The position numbers and the translations under genes are program-made. The notes beneath the pieces are model-generated. The model had not been told where the DNA came from. It saw only the letters and a program-made list of their open reading frames with translations, and made no database searches. From Nitrospinaceae bacterium (lineage in GTDB: Bacteria; Nitrospinota_A; UBA7883; JAJDBK01): a DNA stretch of 64,000 nucleotides. Where the stretch lies: the NCBI GenBank assembly GCA_029261405.1, contig JAJDBK010000024.1, positions 1 to 64,000 of the forward strand, written 5' to 3'. Of the stretch, positions 7,163 through 16,641 are shown piece after piece; position 1 is the first letter of the stretch; every line of letters begins with the position of its first letter.

Positions 7163-8005
7163 TCATTTTTTCAGAACCTTTGAACCGGCTATGCTCTCCC
7201 CCATCTTTATCGCCTGACGATTATTTTTTACCTCGTGGGTTCTTATTATCGACGCGCCCCTGAGAGCCGATATCGCCGATACCGCCAGCGTTCCCGCTTC
7301 CCTCTCTTCCACCGGCAGATCAAGTGCCAAACCGATGAATGATTTTCTTGAAGCGCCGATCATCACCGGGTATCCGAGTTTTCCAAAGCTCTCTATTCCA
7401 TCTATTATTTGCAGGTTATGCCTGTATGTTTTTCCAAATCCAATACCCGGATCGAGGATAATCTTCGTCACTCCCGCCCTTTTGCAATCCCTTATTCTAA
7501 CGCGGAAAAACTGGACGATATCCTTCACCACATCTTTATAAACGGGTCTTTTGGGCATGGCGCCAGGTTTCCCTTTCATGTGCATTATCACTACAGGGAC
7601 ACCGGTTTCAGAGGCTATTTCGAGCATTTCAGGGTTGGTCAGGCCGGTGATGTCGTTCAACACGGCGGCGCCTGCTGAGATGGCCGCTCTGGCAACTTTC
7701 GGTTTATAAGTGTCAATCGATACGGGAATTTTGGGGAAACTTTTGACAATCTCCCGAATTACCGGGATAACCCTCGCCGATTCCTCCTCCTCCGCAACCG
7801 CACTGGCTCCGGGTCGGGTCGATTCACCGCCTATATCGATGATGTCGGCTCCGTCCCGAACCAGCTCCCCTGCCCTTTTCATGGCGTTCGATTTTTTCAG
7901 GAACCGGCCCCCATCAGAGAAGGAGTCGGGGGTCACGTTGAGAATCCCCATCACAAGCGTACGCTTGAACGAAAAGCGGTACCGCCCGTATCGGTAGGGG
8001 TTCAT
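7163..8005 (-). CDS. folP: Dihydropteroate synthase
   Basis: It joins 6-hydroxymethyl-dihydropterin pyrophosphate with p-aminobenzoate in folate synthesis, in the cytoplasm. The 280-aa length is normal. Signature 1 is MGILNVTPDSFSDGG (residues 19-33), signature 2 is DIGGESTRPG (57-66), followed by NDITG near 118 for pterin binding and a GASRKSFIG loop near 217-225 for substrate. It starts 17 bases after the infB stop and is probably co-transcribed with the hemB-queH-rimP-nusA-infB operon. In many relatives folP instead pairs with ftsH and glmM. It is the last gene before the tRNA stub, so the mobile element marks the operon end. Confidence 0.95.
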   Translation of the reverse strand: MNPYRYGRYRFSFKRTLVMGILNVTPDSFSDGGRFLKKSNAMKRAGELVRDGADIIDIGGESTRPGASAVAEEEESARVIPVIREIVKSFPKIPVSIDTYKPKVARAAISAGAAVLNDITGLTNPEMLEIASETGVPVVIMHMKGKPGAMPKRPVYKDVVKDIVQFFRVRIRDCKRAGVTKIILDPGIGFGKTYRHNLQIIDGIESFGKLGYPVMIGASRKSFIGLALDLPVEEREAGTLAVSAISALRGASIIRTHEVKNNRQAIKMGESIAGSKVLKK

Positions 8006-8022
8006 GAATTATCCGGGCTGGA

Positions 8023-10518
8023 TCAGGTTATTTTCCGGGCCACTTCCTCAATTTCGTATGTCTCTATAACATCGTTATTTTTCATATCGTTATAGTTTTC
8101 AAAACCGATACCGCATTCGTAGCCGGACATAACCTCTTTGGCGTCATCCTTGAACCTTTTGAGGGAGTGAATCTTACTCTCGTGAACCACCACCTGGTCC
8201 CTGACGAGTCTCGCTAAACTGTTACGGGTTATTTTTCCGCTCGTAATCATACAACCTGCGATCGATCCTACTCTGGTGATATGGAACGTCTGGCGGACTT
8301 CCGCCCTGCCTGTGACATTCTCCTTGAATGTCGGTTTGAGCATTCCCTCCAAAGCCAACTTGATGTCGTCGATGGCGTTGTAAATAACGCTGTACAGTTT
8401 TACATCGACCTCTTCCTCTTCAGCCAAAGCTCTGGCTTTTTCCGTTGGTCGCACATTAAAACCGATAACAATAGCGTCCGATGCCGCCGCCAGGGAGATA
8501 TCAGTCTCCGTGATACCACCGACCGCGCCATGCAACGCCCGGATCCTTACTTCTTCCCTGGAAATATCCTCCAGGGCTTTCGTTACAGCTTCGATAGAAC
8601 CTTGCACGTCCGCCTTGATGATAATGTTAAGCTCTTTTATCTCGCCATTGGTTATCTGCGCATGGAGATTTTCCAGTTTGACATGCCCTTTGGACTGGGC
8701 CGTAAGACCGTCAAGGCGTTGCTGGTCCTGCTTGTTGGTAGCCGCCTGATTGGCTTTTCGCTCGCTCTCCATTCCAATAAAGTTGTCACCTGCGTTCGGT
8801 ACTCCCGAAAATCCGAGTACCTCCACAGGCACAGCTGGCCCGGCTTCAGTTATCCGTTTCCCCTGATCGTTGAGCAGGGCGCGGACTTTTCCTGAAAAAC
8901 CGCCCGCTACAAAAGGATCGCCGATTTTCAGCGTGCCCTTGAGCACAAGGACAGTGGCTACAGGACCGCGACCCTTGTCGAGTTTCGACTCGATTATCGT
9001 ACCGAAAGCTCGCCTGTTCGGGTTCGCTTTCAGTTCGAGGATTTCAGATTGCAGGATGATCAACTCGAGAAGGTTGTCTATTCCGACATTGTTTTTCGCC
9101 GAAACTTCGCTATAGATCGTGCTTCCCCCCCACTCTTCCGGAACCAGTTCATGCGCCGTAAGCTCCTGCTTGATTTTCTCAGGATTGGCGCCCGGTTTAT
9201 CCATTTTGTTTACGGCGACAAGGACAGGCACACCAGCGGCCTTGGCATGGTGTATGGCCTCCACTGTTTGCGGCATCACGCCGTCATCGGCCGCTACAAC
9301 CAGTACAACAATGTCGGTAACAGCGGCGCCTCTGGATCGCATGGTGGTAAAGGCTTCGTGGCCAGGTGTGTCGAGAAATACTATCGCTCCGCTTTTGAGT
9401 TTCACCTTGTAAGCGCCGATACGCTGGGTGATTCCTCCCGCTTCGCTCTCCGTTACCCGGGATTTTCTGATCGTATCGAGCAACGATGTTTTTCCGTGAT
9501 CAACATGACCCATAATGGTGACGACAGGAGGACGTGGCTTCAGGAGGTTTGCGGAGTCTTCCGCCTCTTCGATCTCTGCGGCGATCTCCGCTTCCTCCGG
9601 GATTTTAATCTCGTAACCCATCTGGATGGCCATCTCTTTTGCCACATCGATATCTATGGTCTGGTTAAGGTTGGCCATGACCCCGCGCGTCATAAGTTTT
9701 TTGATGATCTCGTTGACACTCAGGCCAAGCTTCTCGGCGAACTCCTTAACGGTAGTGGCTTCGTCCAGAATAATTCTTTTCGACTCAGCCTCACGCTTGG
9801 ACCTCTCTTCATCTTCGATGAGTCTTTGCAACTCTCTTTCTTCCTCTCTTTGCTTTCTCTTTAATTCCCTAGCTTCCCTGATCCTGGCCGATTCCTTCTC
9901 CTGCTTCAGTTTTTCGTCTTTGCGGACCTGCTCTTTTTCTTTTCTCCTCTTGCGGGCAATCTCTCGTTCCTTTTGCGCTTCTTTCTCTTCTGCCTGCTTT
10001 AGGCGTTCCGCTTCCTTGCGCTTTCTCTCCTGCTCGGTTTTCCGTCTGGTCTCGTCCTCTCCACGCTTGTGTACTTCTCCGGCTCGGAGCATGGTCAACG
10101 ACTCTTCAGCCTCTTTTCTTTTCTGTCTTACACTATCCAGGTGGTTTGTGGCCTTCTTCTGTAAAGTGTCATCTCTCCCCGTTGCATGTACCTTTGTTTC
10201 AGCCGGTTTTATCGGCGCCGGAGCAACGTGAGATTTTCGGGAAGGTTCTTGCTCCGATGTGGATGCGATATTTTTAACGGTTTTCTCCGGGGTTGGTTTA
10301 TCTGTTTTGGGGACAGCGGGTTTTGACTTTGCCGCTTTCGGTTTTTTTGTTTCAAGCCCCATCAGTTTAGCCTGCCTGCGTAGTCTGTCGGCAAGCATAT
10401 TGTCAATGGAACTTGAGTGACTCTTGACCGGATAGCCCATCTGGGTTGCGATTTCGATCAGTTTTTTACTCGGAACCCTCAGTTCCTTGGACAACTCGTA
10501 GACGCGGACACCTGTCAA
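8023..10518 (-). CDS. infB: Translation initiation factor IF-2
   Basis: A GTPase that brings initiator tRNA to the 30S subunit. The start is a TTG at 10518 with GGGAG seven bases upstream. Domain order over 831 aa: an IF2_N module (1-55, [21 protein letters not shown]), a long Lys/Glu/Arg-rich linker (about 60-250, partly coiled coil), a second IF2_N module (about 255-310), then the G domain with P-loop GHVDHGKTS from residue 337, [20 protein letters not shown] and SAK motifs. The C-terminal domains that bind fMet-tRNA end in EEVARKIT. The usual followers rbfA and truB are not downstream; folP is. No ylxR homologue lies between nusA and infB, only a 132-bp gap without a gene. Confidence 0.97.
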   Translation of the reverse strand: MTGVRVYELSKELRVPSKKLIEIATQMGYPVKSHSSSIDNMLADRLRRQAKLMGLETKKPKAAKSKPAVPKTDKPTPEKTVKNIASTSEQEPSRKSHVAPAPIKPAETKVHATGRDDTLQKKATNHLDSVRQKRKEAEESLTMLRAGEVHKRGEDETRRKTEQERKRKEAERLKQAEEKEAQKEREIARKRRKEKEQVRKDEKLKQEKESARIREARELKRKQREEERELQRLIEDEERSKREAESKRIILDEATTVKEFAEKLGLSVNEIIKKLMTRGVMANLNQTIDIDVAKEMAIQMGYEIKIPEEAEIAAEIEEAEDSANLLKPRPPVVTIMGHVDHGKTSLLDTIRKSRVTESEAGGITQRIGAYKVKLKSGAIVFLDTPGHEAFTTMRSRGAAVTDIVVLVVAADDGVMPQTVEAIHHAKAAGVPVLVAVNKMDKPGANPEKIKQELTAHELVPEEWGGSTIYSEVSAKNNVGIDNLLELIILQSEILELKANPNRRAFGTIIESKLDKGRGPVATVLVLKGTLKIGDPFVAGGFSGKVRALLNDQGKRITEAGPAVPVEVLGFSGVPNAGDNFIGMESERKANQAATNKQDQQRLDGLTAQSKGHVKLENLHAQITNGEIKELNIIIKADVQGSIEAVTKALEDISREEVRIRALHGAVGGITETDISLAAASDAIVIGFNVRPTEKARALAEEEEVDVKLYSVIYNAIDDIKLALEGMLKPTFKENVTGRAEVRQTFHITRVGSIAGCMITSGKITRNSLARLVRDQVVVHESKIHSLKRFKDDAKEVMSGYECGIGFENYNDMKNNDVIETYEIEEVARKIT

Positions 10519-10650
10519 AAGCTTTCTCCCTGCCGTTAATCCTAAGTTTGCAATTCCAGCAATACGGTTAAAAAACCTTTATCATATCACCTGAAAATGC
10601 CAATTCATACATGTTAGTTGATACCATTCGGGAATAATTGAAGAAAAAGG

Positions 10651-11730
10651 CTATCGCCCCCTCTCCCCACCCCTGCGACTTTCGAATTTGGCAATGTTTT
10701 CATCGTACTCTTTGGCGCTCATCACGTTTATTTCAAATCCGGTAACTTGCGCCGCAAGCCGAACGTTGACCCCTCTTTTGCCGATAGCCGGTGAGACCTG
10801 ATCTTCCGGCAGGATGACATCGGCGATCTTCTGGTACTTTCGTATAACGGGTTTTACATTCTTCGCCGGAACAAGGGCGGAGGCTATAATCACCGCTGGA
10901 TCGTCGCTCCAGGGGAATATGTCGATCTTCTCCCCGGCAAGTTCTTTAACAACAGGCTGGATTCTGCTTCCACGGATTCCTACACACGCTCCAACCGGGT
11001 CGATATCCTCTTTCTTCGATTTGACCAACACCTTTGCCCTGCCCGAAGAGTCCCTGGCCACTGCCACAATCTCCACAATACCGTCGAGCACTTCAGGACT
11101 TTCTTTCGATATGAGGGCTTTGAGCAGATTCGGATGTACTCGTGAAACCTTCACTACCGGCCTGTTACGATCCATCTCCACATCAGCGATGACAAGTTTC
11201 ACGTCTTTGCCCCTTGTGAAACGGTCATGTTCAAGCTGTTCACTCTCAGGCAATATACCATCGAGATCATCGAGACTGAACATGAATCCGCCTTCCACTC
11301 TTTTCACAAACCGACCGATAATAACCTCGCCTTTACGATCAGTATATTGTTGAAAGAGATGGAGAAGTTCCAGTTCGCGTCCTTTTTTATGGATCATTCT
11401 CCTTACAGACTGGGCGGCGATCCGGCCAAGATCGTGCAAAATCACAGGTTCGAGAAGCTTTGAACCGATTTCGGCGTTTTCGTCACGCTCTCTGGCGTCC
11501 TCAAGGTTAAGCTCAATGGCGGTATCCTCAACCTGCTCGACCACATCATAATACTCGAACAGTTCAAACTCCCCGGTATCGCGAAGAAACCGGGCTTCGA
11601 TGTTTACTTTTCCGAGCCGTTTGCTTGCGGCAATAGCTACCGCCTCTTCGATGATCTTGACCAGATCTTCAAGTTCGATTCGTTTCTCGTCCGCCACCAT
11701 TTTCAGGGCGTTGTGAAGGTCTGATGACAT
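10651..11730 (-). CDS. nusA: Transcription termination/antitermination factor NusA
   Basis: It binds RNA polymerase and nascent RNA to modulate pausing, termination and antitermination. The 359 aa contain the N-terminal RNAP-binding domain (1-125, LEDLVKIIEEAVAIAASKRLG), an S1 domain (about 130-200, GEVIIGRFVKRVEGGFMFSLDDLDGILP), then KH1 and KH2 (about 205-345, GACVGIRGSRIQPVVKELAGEKIDIFPW and ISPAIGKRGVNVRLAAQVTGFEINV). The protein stops straight after KH2 with a short basic tail, so the acidic C-terminal repeats of E. coli NusA are absent, as in many bacteria. ATG lies one base after the rimP stop, so the two are coupled. Confidence 0.96.
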   Translation of the reverse strand: MSSDLHNALKMVADEKRIELEDLVKIIEEAVAIAASKRLGKVNIEARFLRDTGEFELFEYYDVVEQVEDTAIELNLEDARERDENAEIGSKLLEPVILHDLGRIAAQSVRRMIHKKGRELELLHLFQQYTDRKGEVIIGRFVKRVEGGFMFSLDDLDGILPESEQLEHDRFTRGKDVKLVIADVEMDRNRPVVKVSRVHPNLLKALISKESPEVLDGIVEIVAVARDSSGRAKVLVKSKKEDIDPVGACVGIRGSRIQPVVKELAGEKIDIFPWSDDPAVIIASALVPAKNVKPVIRKYQKIADVILPEDQVSPAIGKRGVNVRLAAQVTGFEINVMSAKEYDENIAKFESRRGGERGR

Positions 11731-11731
11731 A

Positions 11732-12193
11732 TTAGAAGTCCAGTTTGAGATTGGCTTTGGTTATCGAGTTTAACTCTATTTCTTTTGGTTCACTACTCTG
11801 TTCTGTCAGGATCGATATCGAATGTTCTCCTGTCGATATTATCTCTCCGCAAGAATCCCTGATCTTTCCCGACTCATCCCTGAAGGTGAGTTGAACCTGC
11901 CTCCCAAGCGCCCATTTGAAGTGAGCCGGTTTTTTCAGTTGTCTCGTGAGGCCAGGTGAGGAGACTTCCAGTTTGTATGAGCCTGATACCAGGTCGGCTG
12001 TATCCAACCCCAAACTTAATTGGCGGGAGACTTTGGCGCAGTCGTTTACCGTGACTCCACCTTCCTTATCAATATATACACGGACCACTTTTCCTCCAAC
12101 CCCACCCATGATTTCCACATCGAACAGTTCGCAACCTTCAGCCATTGCGGCAGGCTCGGCCAATTCGCCTATTTTTCTCAAAAGATCAGACAT
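11732..12193 (-). CDS. rimP: Ribosome maturation factor RimP
   Basis: A 153-aa protein for assembly of the 30S subunit, typically first in the rimP-nusA-infB operon as here. Visible family signatures are GCELFDVEIMGGVGGKVVRVYID (N-terminal domain) and YKLEVSSPGLTRQLKKPAHF (the SSPGL-R-L motif, about 78-95), then a C-terminal SH3-like barrel. It follows queH by 18 bases on the same strand and abuts nusA. Confidence 0.95.
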   Translation of the reverse strand: MSDLLRKIGELAEPAAMAEGCELFDVEIMGGVGGKVVRVYIDKEGGVTVNDCAKVSRQLSLGLDTADLVSGSYKLEVSSPGLTRQLKKPAHFKWALGRQVQLTFRDESGKIRDSCGEIISTGEHSISILTEQSSEPKEIELNSITKANLKLDF

Positions 12194-12211
12194 CTCTTTT
12201 AGTTTGTCCCT

Positions 12212-12763
12212 TCATTGTACGGCTACCTTCTCTCTCCTGCTGAAGACACATCCGCAATAGTCCTGGCGGTAAAGTCCAAGCTCTCTTCCAATCCGGGTTG
12301 TAATCTTGAAACCCTCTTTTTTCTTCCAGTTAGCTACGAGAAATTTTGTACCGTGGCGTATTGCATTCTCTTGCCCGATCCTGTTTATCGCAACGGCGTC
12401 CTTATGGGGAGATACCGTCAGGACTGTCCCATACAGATCAAACCCGCCATCAAACGCCACGTCGGCGCATTGTCCAAGGCGCATGTCGAAGCAGAGTTCG
12501 CACCGCGACCCTCTCTCCGGCTCCTCCTCATGACCCGCTACTTTTTCAAACCAGCCTTCAGGGTTGTAGTCTCCCACCAGAAAAGGAACGTTGATCTTCT
12601 CCGCCCAGTCGGAAAACTCTTCAAGTCGTTTCTTGTATTCTGTTTCAGGATGAATATTAGGATTGTAAAAATAAAGAGTTATGTCGTACTCCTCAAGTAA
12701 TGTCTCAACAACGTAAGGGGAACAGGGAGCGCAACATACATGCAACAGGATCGAAGGTTTCAT
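12212..12763 (-). CDS. queH: Epoxyqueuosine reductase QueH
   Basis: It catalyses the last step of queuosine synthesis in tRNA, reduction of epoxyqueuosine, as the non-cobalamin alternative to QueG. The 183-aa length fits the family (DUF208). The N-terminal metal-binding motif is HVCCAPC (residues 8-14, Cys10, Cys11, Cys14). Further conserved cysteines occur in RCELCFDMRL and YRQDYCGC. The ATG follows the hemB stop immediately (TAGATG). Its presence predicts that the organism modifies tRNA with queuosine. Confidence 0.93.
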   Translation of the reverse strand: MKPSILLHVCCAPCSPYVVETLLEEYDITLYFYNPNIHPETEYKKRLEEFSDWAEKINVPFLVGDYNPEGWFEKVAGHEEEPERGSRCELCFDMRLGQCADVAFDGGFDLYGTVLTVSPHKDAVAINRIGQENAIRHGTKFLVANWKKKEGFKITTRIGRELGLYRQDYCGCVFSRREKVAVQ

Positions 12764-13741
12764 CTATTGATCGTTCAGGATCCTGGCCGCGTCCTTCGCA
12801 AAATAGGTCAGAATCATATCCGCTCCCGCCCTGTGAATCGAGAGAAGAGACTCCATCATAACCCTGTCGAGATCAAGCCACCCTCTATCCGCGGCGGCTA
12901 CAAGCATGGAAAACTCTCCCGATACGTTATATGCGGCCAGAGGCATATTGAACTTGTCTTTCACGGTCCTGATAATGTCGAGATATGGAAGAGCCGGTTT
13001 GACCATTACGATATCGGCGTTTTCAGTAATATCCTGGGCAACCTCCCGAATCGCCTCTTCGGAGTTGGCCGGATCCATCTGATACGAGGATCGGTCTCCG
13101 AACTGGGGTGTCGAATCGCACGCTTCCCGGAACGGACCATAAAACCCGGAAGCGTATTTTGCGGCGTATGACATGATCGATACATCGGGAAACTTGCTAC
13201 TGTCCAGGGCCACTCTGACAGCCCCTATCCGCCCATCCATCATGTCTGACGGCGCCACAATATCAGCCCCGGCCTGAGCGTGGGTGATTGCCATGGCGCC
13301 TAAAAGCGCAAGCGTCGGGTCGTTCAAAACTTTGCCGTTTTTAACAAGTCCGCAATGGCCGTGGGTAGTATATTCGTCTATGCAGACATCCGTTATCACC
13401 ACAAGGTTCGGTGTTGCGTTTTTTATCTCCCTGATAGCCCTTTGCACAACACCGTCCGGGTTGTACGCTTCACTCCCCTTCTCGTCTTTCGTCTCCGGGA
13501 TACCGAAAAGCACAACAGCCGGAATTCCAAGCGATTCGATCTCCCTGGCCTCGTCAGCCAATTTATCGACAGAGAACCGGTAGTTACCCGGCATGGAGGA
13601 TATCTCCTCTTTTACGTCACTACCATAAGTTACGAACAATGGATAGATGAGCATGTCGGGGGATAACCTGTTCTCCCGAACCATCCTGCGGATGTTCGCC
13701 GACGCTCGCATCCTCCTGCCGCGATATGCGGGAAACTGCAT
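12764..13741 (-). CDS. hemB: Delta-aminolevulinic acid dehydratase (porphobilinogen synthase)
   Basis: It condenses two 5-aminolevulinate molecules to porphobilinogen in tetrapyrrole synthesis. I start at 13741 (MQFPAYRGRRMRAS), with GGAG ten bases upstream, giving the usual 325 aa; an in-frame upstream start at 13813 adds an unlikely 24 residues. The Schiff-base region MVKPALPYLDII and the FYGPFREACDS segment are intact. The metal-ligand loop reads DVCIDEYTTHGHCG, i.e. Cys-Asp-Cys. Zinc enzymes normally have three cysteines (DVCLCEYTSHGHCG) and magnesium-type enzymes none. It heads the operon with queH. Confidence 0.95.
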   Translation of the reverse strand: MQFPAYRGRRMRASANIRRMVRENRLSPDMLIYPLFVTYGSDVKEEISSMPGNYRFSVDKLADEAREIESLGIPAVVLFGIPETKDEKGSEAYNPDGVVQRAIREIKNATPNLVVITDVCIDEYTTHGHCGLVKNGKVLNDPTLALLGAMAITHAQAGADIVAPSDMMDGRIGAVRVALDSSKFPDVSIMSYAAKYASGFYGPFREACDSTPQFGDRSSYQMDPANSEEAIREVAQDITENADIVMVKPALPYLDIIRTVKDKFNMPLAAYNVSGEFSMLVAAADRGWLDLDRVMMESLLSIHRAGADMILTYFAKDAARILNDQ

Positions 13742-13952
13742 TTTATAAAATCTCCAATAAATAAATGTGACCAGAGCCAGTGGCGCGACCATAGCTGTAT
13801 CACAAATTCTCACAAATTATCCGGGTCCGGTCGATTCTATCACGAATGATGCGGGCCACTATTATCTATTAACCGGAACAACAAAATGCGGATTTCCCGA
13901 AATTGTGAAACCGGTGTAAAATGAAGGCAATCAAAATAGCTGGAATCAGATA

Positions 13953-16250
13953 ATGAAAGATAATTCACGATCAGTTTCGTTCTCTTTGTCCTTTGCCCTT
14001 TTATTTCTGGCGCTGACTCTCCTTTTATCCACAGGAGTTTCATACGCCCAGGCTGGACAACGTCCGGCAATGAGAGGGAAAAACCCCGCCACCAGTTACA
14101 GCGGATTATTATCGATGGCCCAATCGGATGGATCGGTACGGGTTATCGTCAAACTGGCGGGAAGCTTCGAAAAGGACGCCAACCTATCCAAAAAGAGGGC
14201 GACAGCCCAGAGAAACCAGATTGCCGAGAAGCAGGATGCGTTACAAAAAGCCCTGGCGGGAAAACAGGTTTCCCATGTTAAAAAGTTTAAACATATCCCG
14301 TTCATAGCGATGAGGGTCGATGCGAATGGACTGGCGGCATTGCAGGCCAACCCGAACGTCGAGTCGGTAGAGGAGGACGTATACCGTTTCCCTTCCCTGG
14401 CCAGTAGTATTCCTGTCATAGGGGCGGATACAGCCTGGGCCTCCGGTTATACCGGAACCGGCTGGACCGTAGCTATACTCGATACAGGTGTGGACAGCTC
14501 TCACACGTTTCTGACCGGCAAGGTTGTCGCCGAAGCCTGCTACTCCTCTACGGACGCCCGTAGTAGCGTCACTACAGTCTGCCCCAACGGTCAGAGTTCA
14601 CAAACCGGGACCGGCGCAGGCGCCAACTGCGCTTCTGGCACCTACGGTTGTGATCACGGCACCCACGTCGCCGGAATAGCCACTGGTAAAGGCACATCGT
14701 TTAGCGGTGTGGCTAAAGAGGCCAATGTTATCGCCTTACAGGTCTTCTCCTCCATGTCGAGCGTCATAGATTGTGGTGGCGTGGCTTACAGCCCGTGCGC
14801 TGTAGCATACGACTCCGATATCATTCTGGCCCTTGAATATGTCTATTCGCTCCGCAACACATACAACATCGCTTCGGTGAACATGAGTTTGGGTGGTGGA
14901 AGTTACACCACATACTGCGATACGAGTTCGATGAAACCGGCTATCGACAACCTCAAAGCCGTTGGGATAGCCACGGCTGTAGCCTCCGGCAACGACTATT
15001 CATCAACCACCATCTCATCACCAGCGTGCATTTCGAGCGCCGTAAGCGTCGGCGCCACAACCGACGCGGACGCTGTAGCCACCTATTCAAACAGCGCGAG
15101 CATCCTCACTTTGCTGGCCCCAGGGTCCGCAATTAAGTCATCTGTTCCTGGTGGGACTTACCAATCGTGGAACGGCACATCAATGGCCACACCTCATGTG
15201 GCCGGAACTTGGGCGGTATTAAAACAGGCAAGCTCCACAGGCACAGTCGATACACTTCTGTCTACACTTCAAACCACGGGAAAATCAATTACCGATACAA
15301 GAAACAGCGTTGTCGTTTCAAGGATCGATGTCAACGCCGCAGTTACATCACTGGCAGGAGGGGGCGGGGGCGGGGGAACCACCAATCCCGGCTACAACAC
15401 AGTATGGTTCATGAACAGCGCCACATATACCGAATCGTCTCTCCCGGCTGTGGCTGGAACCAACTGGAATGTCGTCGGTGTCGGAGATTTTTCCGGTGAC
15501 GGCAAGGATGATATCTTCTGGCATTCGACCGCCGGGAATACCGGAATCTGGTATATGAACGGCACAAGCTACACCATACAGGCCATGCCGGACATCTCCA
15601 CAGACTGGAGCGTCATCTCCACAGGCGACTTCGACGGTGACGGGGACGCTGATCTGCTCTGGCATCACAATACCATGGAACTTAACGGTATCTGGCTTAT
15701 GGCTGGAACCAGCTATACAACCTCCGCCATGCCAAGTACCGGGTCTATTTGGGAGATCGTCGGAACTGGTGACCTCGACGGGTCGGGCGCCGACGACCTG
15801 ATCTGGCATAATACAAGCTCCGATACTTACGGTATCTGGTGGATGAACGGTACCAGCTATACCACAGAAGCCTTTACCGGCCCAGGCACAGGATGGTCTT
15901 TAGCGGGCATGGGTGACTTTAACGCCGACGGCAAAAGCGATATCCTCTGGAGATCAACCTCAGGCGCTAACACCGTCTGGACAATGAACGGCTCCGCCTC
16001 CACTGCTGGAACCCTTACGACGGTCGCCACAACAGCGTCACCAGACGGTTTCGGTGATTTCAACAAGGACGGCATAACAGATATTCTGTGGCGGACATCA
16101 ACCACCGGCGCCAACACCTTATGGTTCATGACCGCCGCCACCGCATACACAACATCAACCCTCACCAGTCAGGGAACAACCTGGATACTCGCAGGAACAG
16201 GAGATTTCGACGGCGACGGAATTACAGACCTACTATGGAGGGAGCCTTAA
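13953..16250 (+). CDS. Secreted subtilisin-like serine protease with C-terminal VCBS/FG-GAP-like repeats
   Basis: A 765-aa exported endopeptidase. A signal peptide (about 1-33, hydrophobic FALLFLALTLLLSTGVSYAQA) is followed by an inhibitor_I9-like propeptide (about 50-145) and an S8 catalytic domain. The triad is Asp177 (ILDTGVD), His235 (HGTHVAG) and Ser410 (GTSMATP). A seven-glycine linker near 470 leads to a C-terminal module with six copies of a GDFxGDGxxDLLW motif. Each copy is a calcium-loop-like element of a propeller blade, separated by blades rich in WYMNGTSYT. The chain ends right after the sixth motif (LLWREP). The repeats probably bind polymer or cell surface. It stands alone, divergent from hemB. 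Confidence 0.92.
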   Translation: MKDNSRSVSFSLSFALLFLALTLLLSTGVSYAQAGQRPAMRGKNPATSYSGLLSMAQSDGSVRVIVKLAGSFEKDANLSKKRATAQRNQIAEKQDALQKALAGKQVSHVKKFKHIPFIAMRVDANGLAALQANPNVESVEEDVYRFPSLASSIPVIGADTAWASGYTGTGWTVAILDTGVDSSHTFLTGKVVAEACYSSTDARSSVTTVCPNGQSSQTGTGAGANCASGTYGCDHGTHVAGIATGKGTSFSGVAKEANVIALQVFSSMSSVIDCGGVAYSPCAVAYDSDIILALEYVYSLRNTYNIASVNMSLGGGSYTTYCDTSSMKPAIDNLKAVGIATAVASGNDYSSTTISSPACISSAVSVGATTDADAVATYSNSASILTLLAPGSAIKSSVPGGTYQSWNGTSMATPHVAGTWAVLKQASSTGTVDTLLSTLQTTGKSITDTRNSVVVSRIDVNAAVTSLAGGGGGGGTTNPGYNTVWFMNSATYTESSLPAVAGTNWNVVGVGDFSGDGKDDIFWHSTAGNTGIWYMNGTSYTIQAMPDISTDWSVISTGDFDGDGDADLLWHHNTMELNGIWLMAGTSYTTSAMPSTGSIWEIVGTGDLDGSGADDLIWHNTSSDTYGIWWMNGTSYTTEAFTGPGTGWSLAGMGDFNADGKSDILWRSTSGANTVWTMNGSASTAGTLTTVATTASPDGFGDFNKDGITDILWRTSTTGANTLWFMTAATAYTTSTLTSQGTTWILAGTGDFDGDGITDLLWREP

Positions 16251-16598
16251 GGTGGGTGGGCATGCCATGACCGCTGTACGTGGTGGCGTATGGCCTCGTT
16301 CCGTGAAGGACGTTTCGCGCCTTTCCGACGGTCTTTGGCAGGTTAAGTTTTAATTCTTCCCCTATGATACATATACATAATCGTTAGTTATGCAATTCAG
16401 TGGCGGGTATAGGTATCCGAGCTTCAAAATATTTCTAATACTTAGCTCGATAACTTGTTGCATAGCGGCATCATTGTACTGGCATACGAATCTTTCCGCT
16501 GGCGGTGAATAGATTACAGTAAACTTATACTGTTACTACACTATGAATTACCGATCCAACCAAACGGTTGATGATTATCAGGGGAAACAGGGGATATT
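16251..16598. other. Intergenic region, no gene seen
   Basis: About 350 bases between the protease and a convergent unknown gene. It is A/T-rich from about 16350. I see no tRNA, no convincing ORF and no repeat family here. Confidence 0.4.
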
Positions 16599-16635
16599 CC
16601 GCCCTCTTTGTAACTGATTGTCACAGGGAGGGCGG
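16599..16635. terminator. Possible hairpin terminator between convergent genes
   Basis: CCGCCCTC (16599-16606) and GAGGGCGG (16628-16635) form a perfect 8-bp stem with a 21-base loop that can pair further (TGT/ACA). It lies just past the stop of the minus-strand gene at 16642. There is no clear T-tract on either strand, so it may act by structure only. Confidence 0.4.
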
Positions 16636-16641
16636 CCCGGT

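Noticed and set aside
9049-10231. Long plus-strand reading frames opposite infB
   Set aside because: They are antisense shadows of the Lys/Glu-rich infB linker and G domain, with no ribosome-binding sites and no family resemblance.
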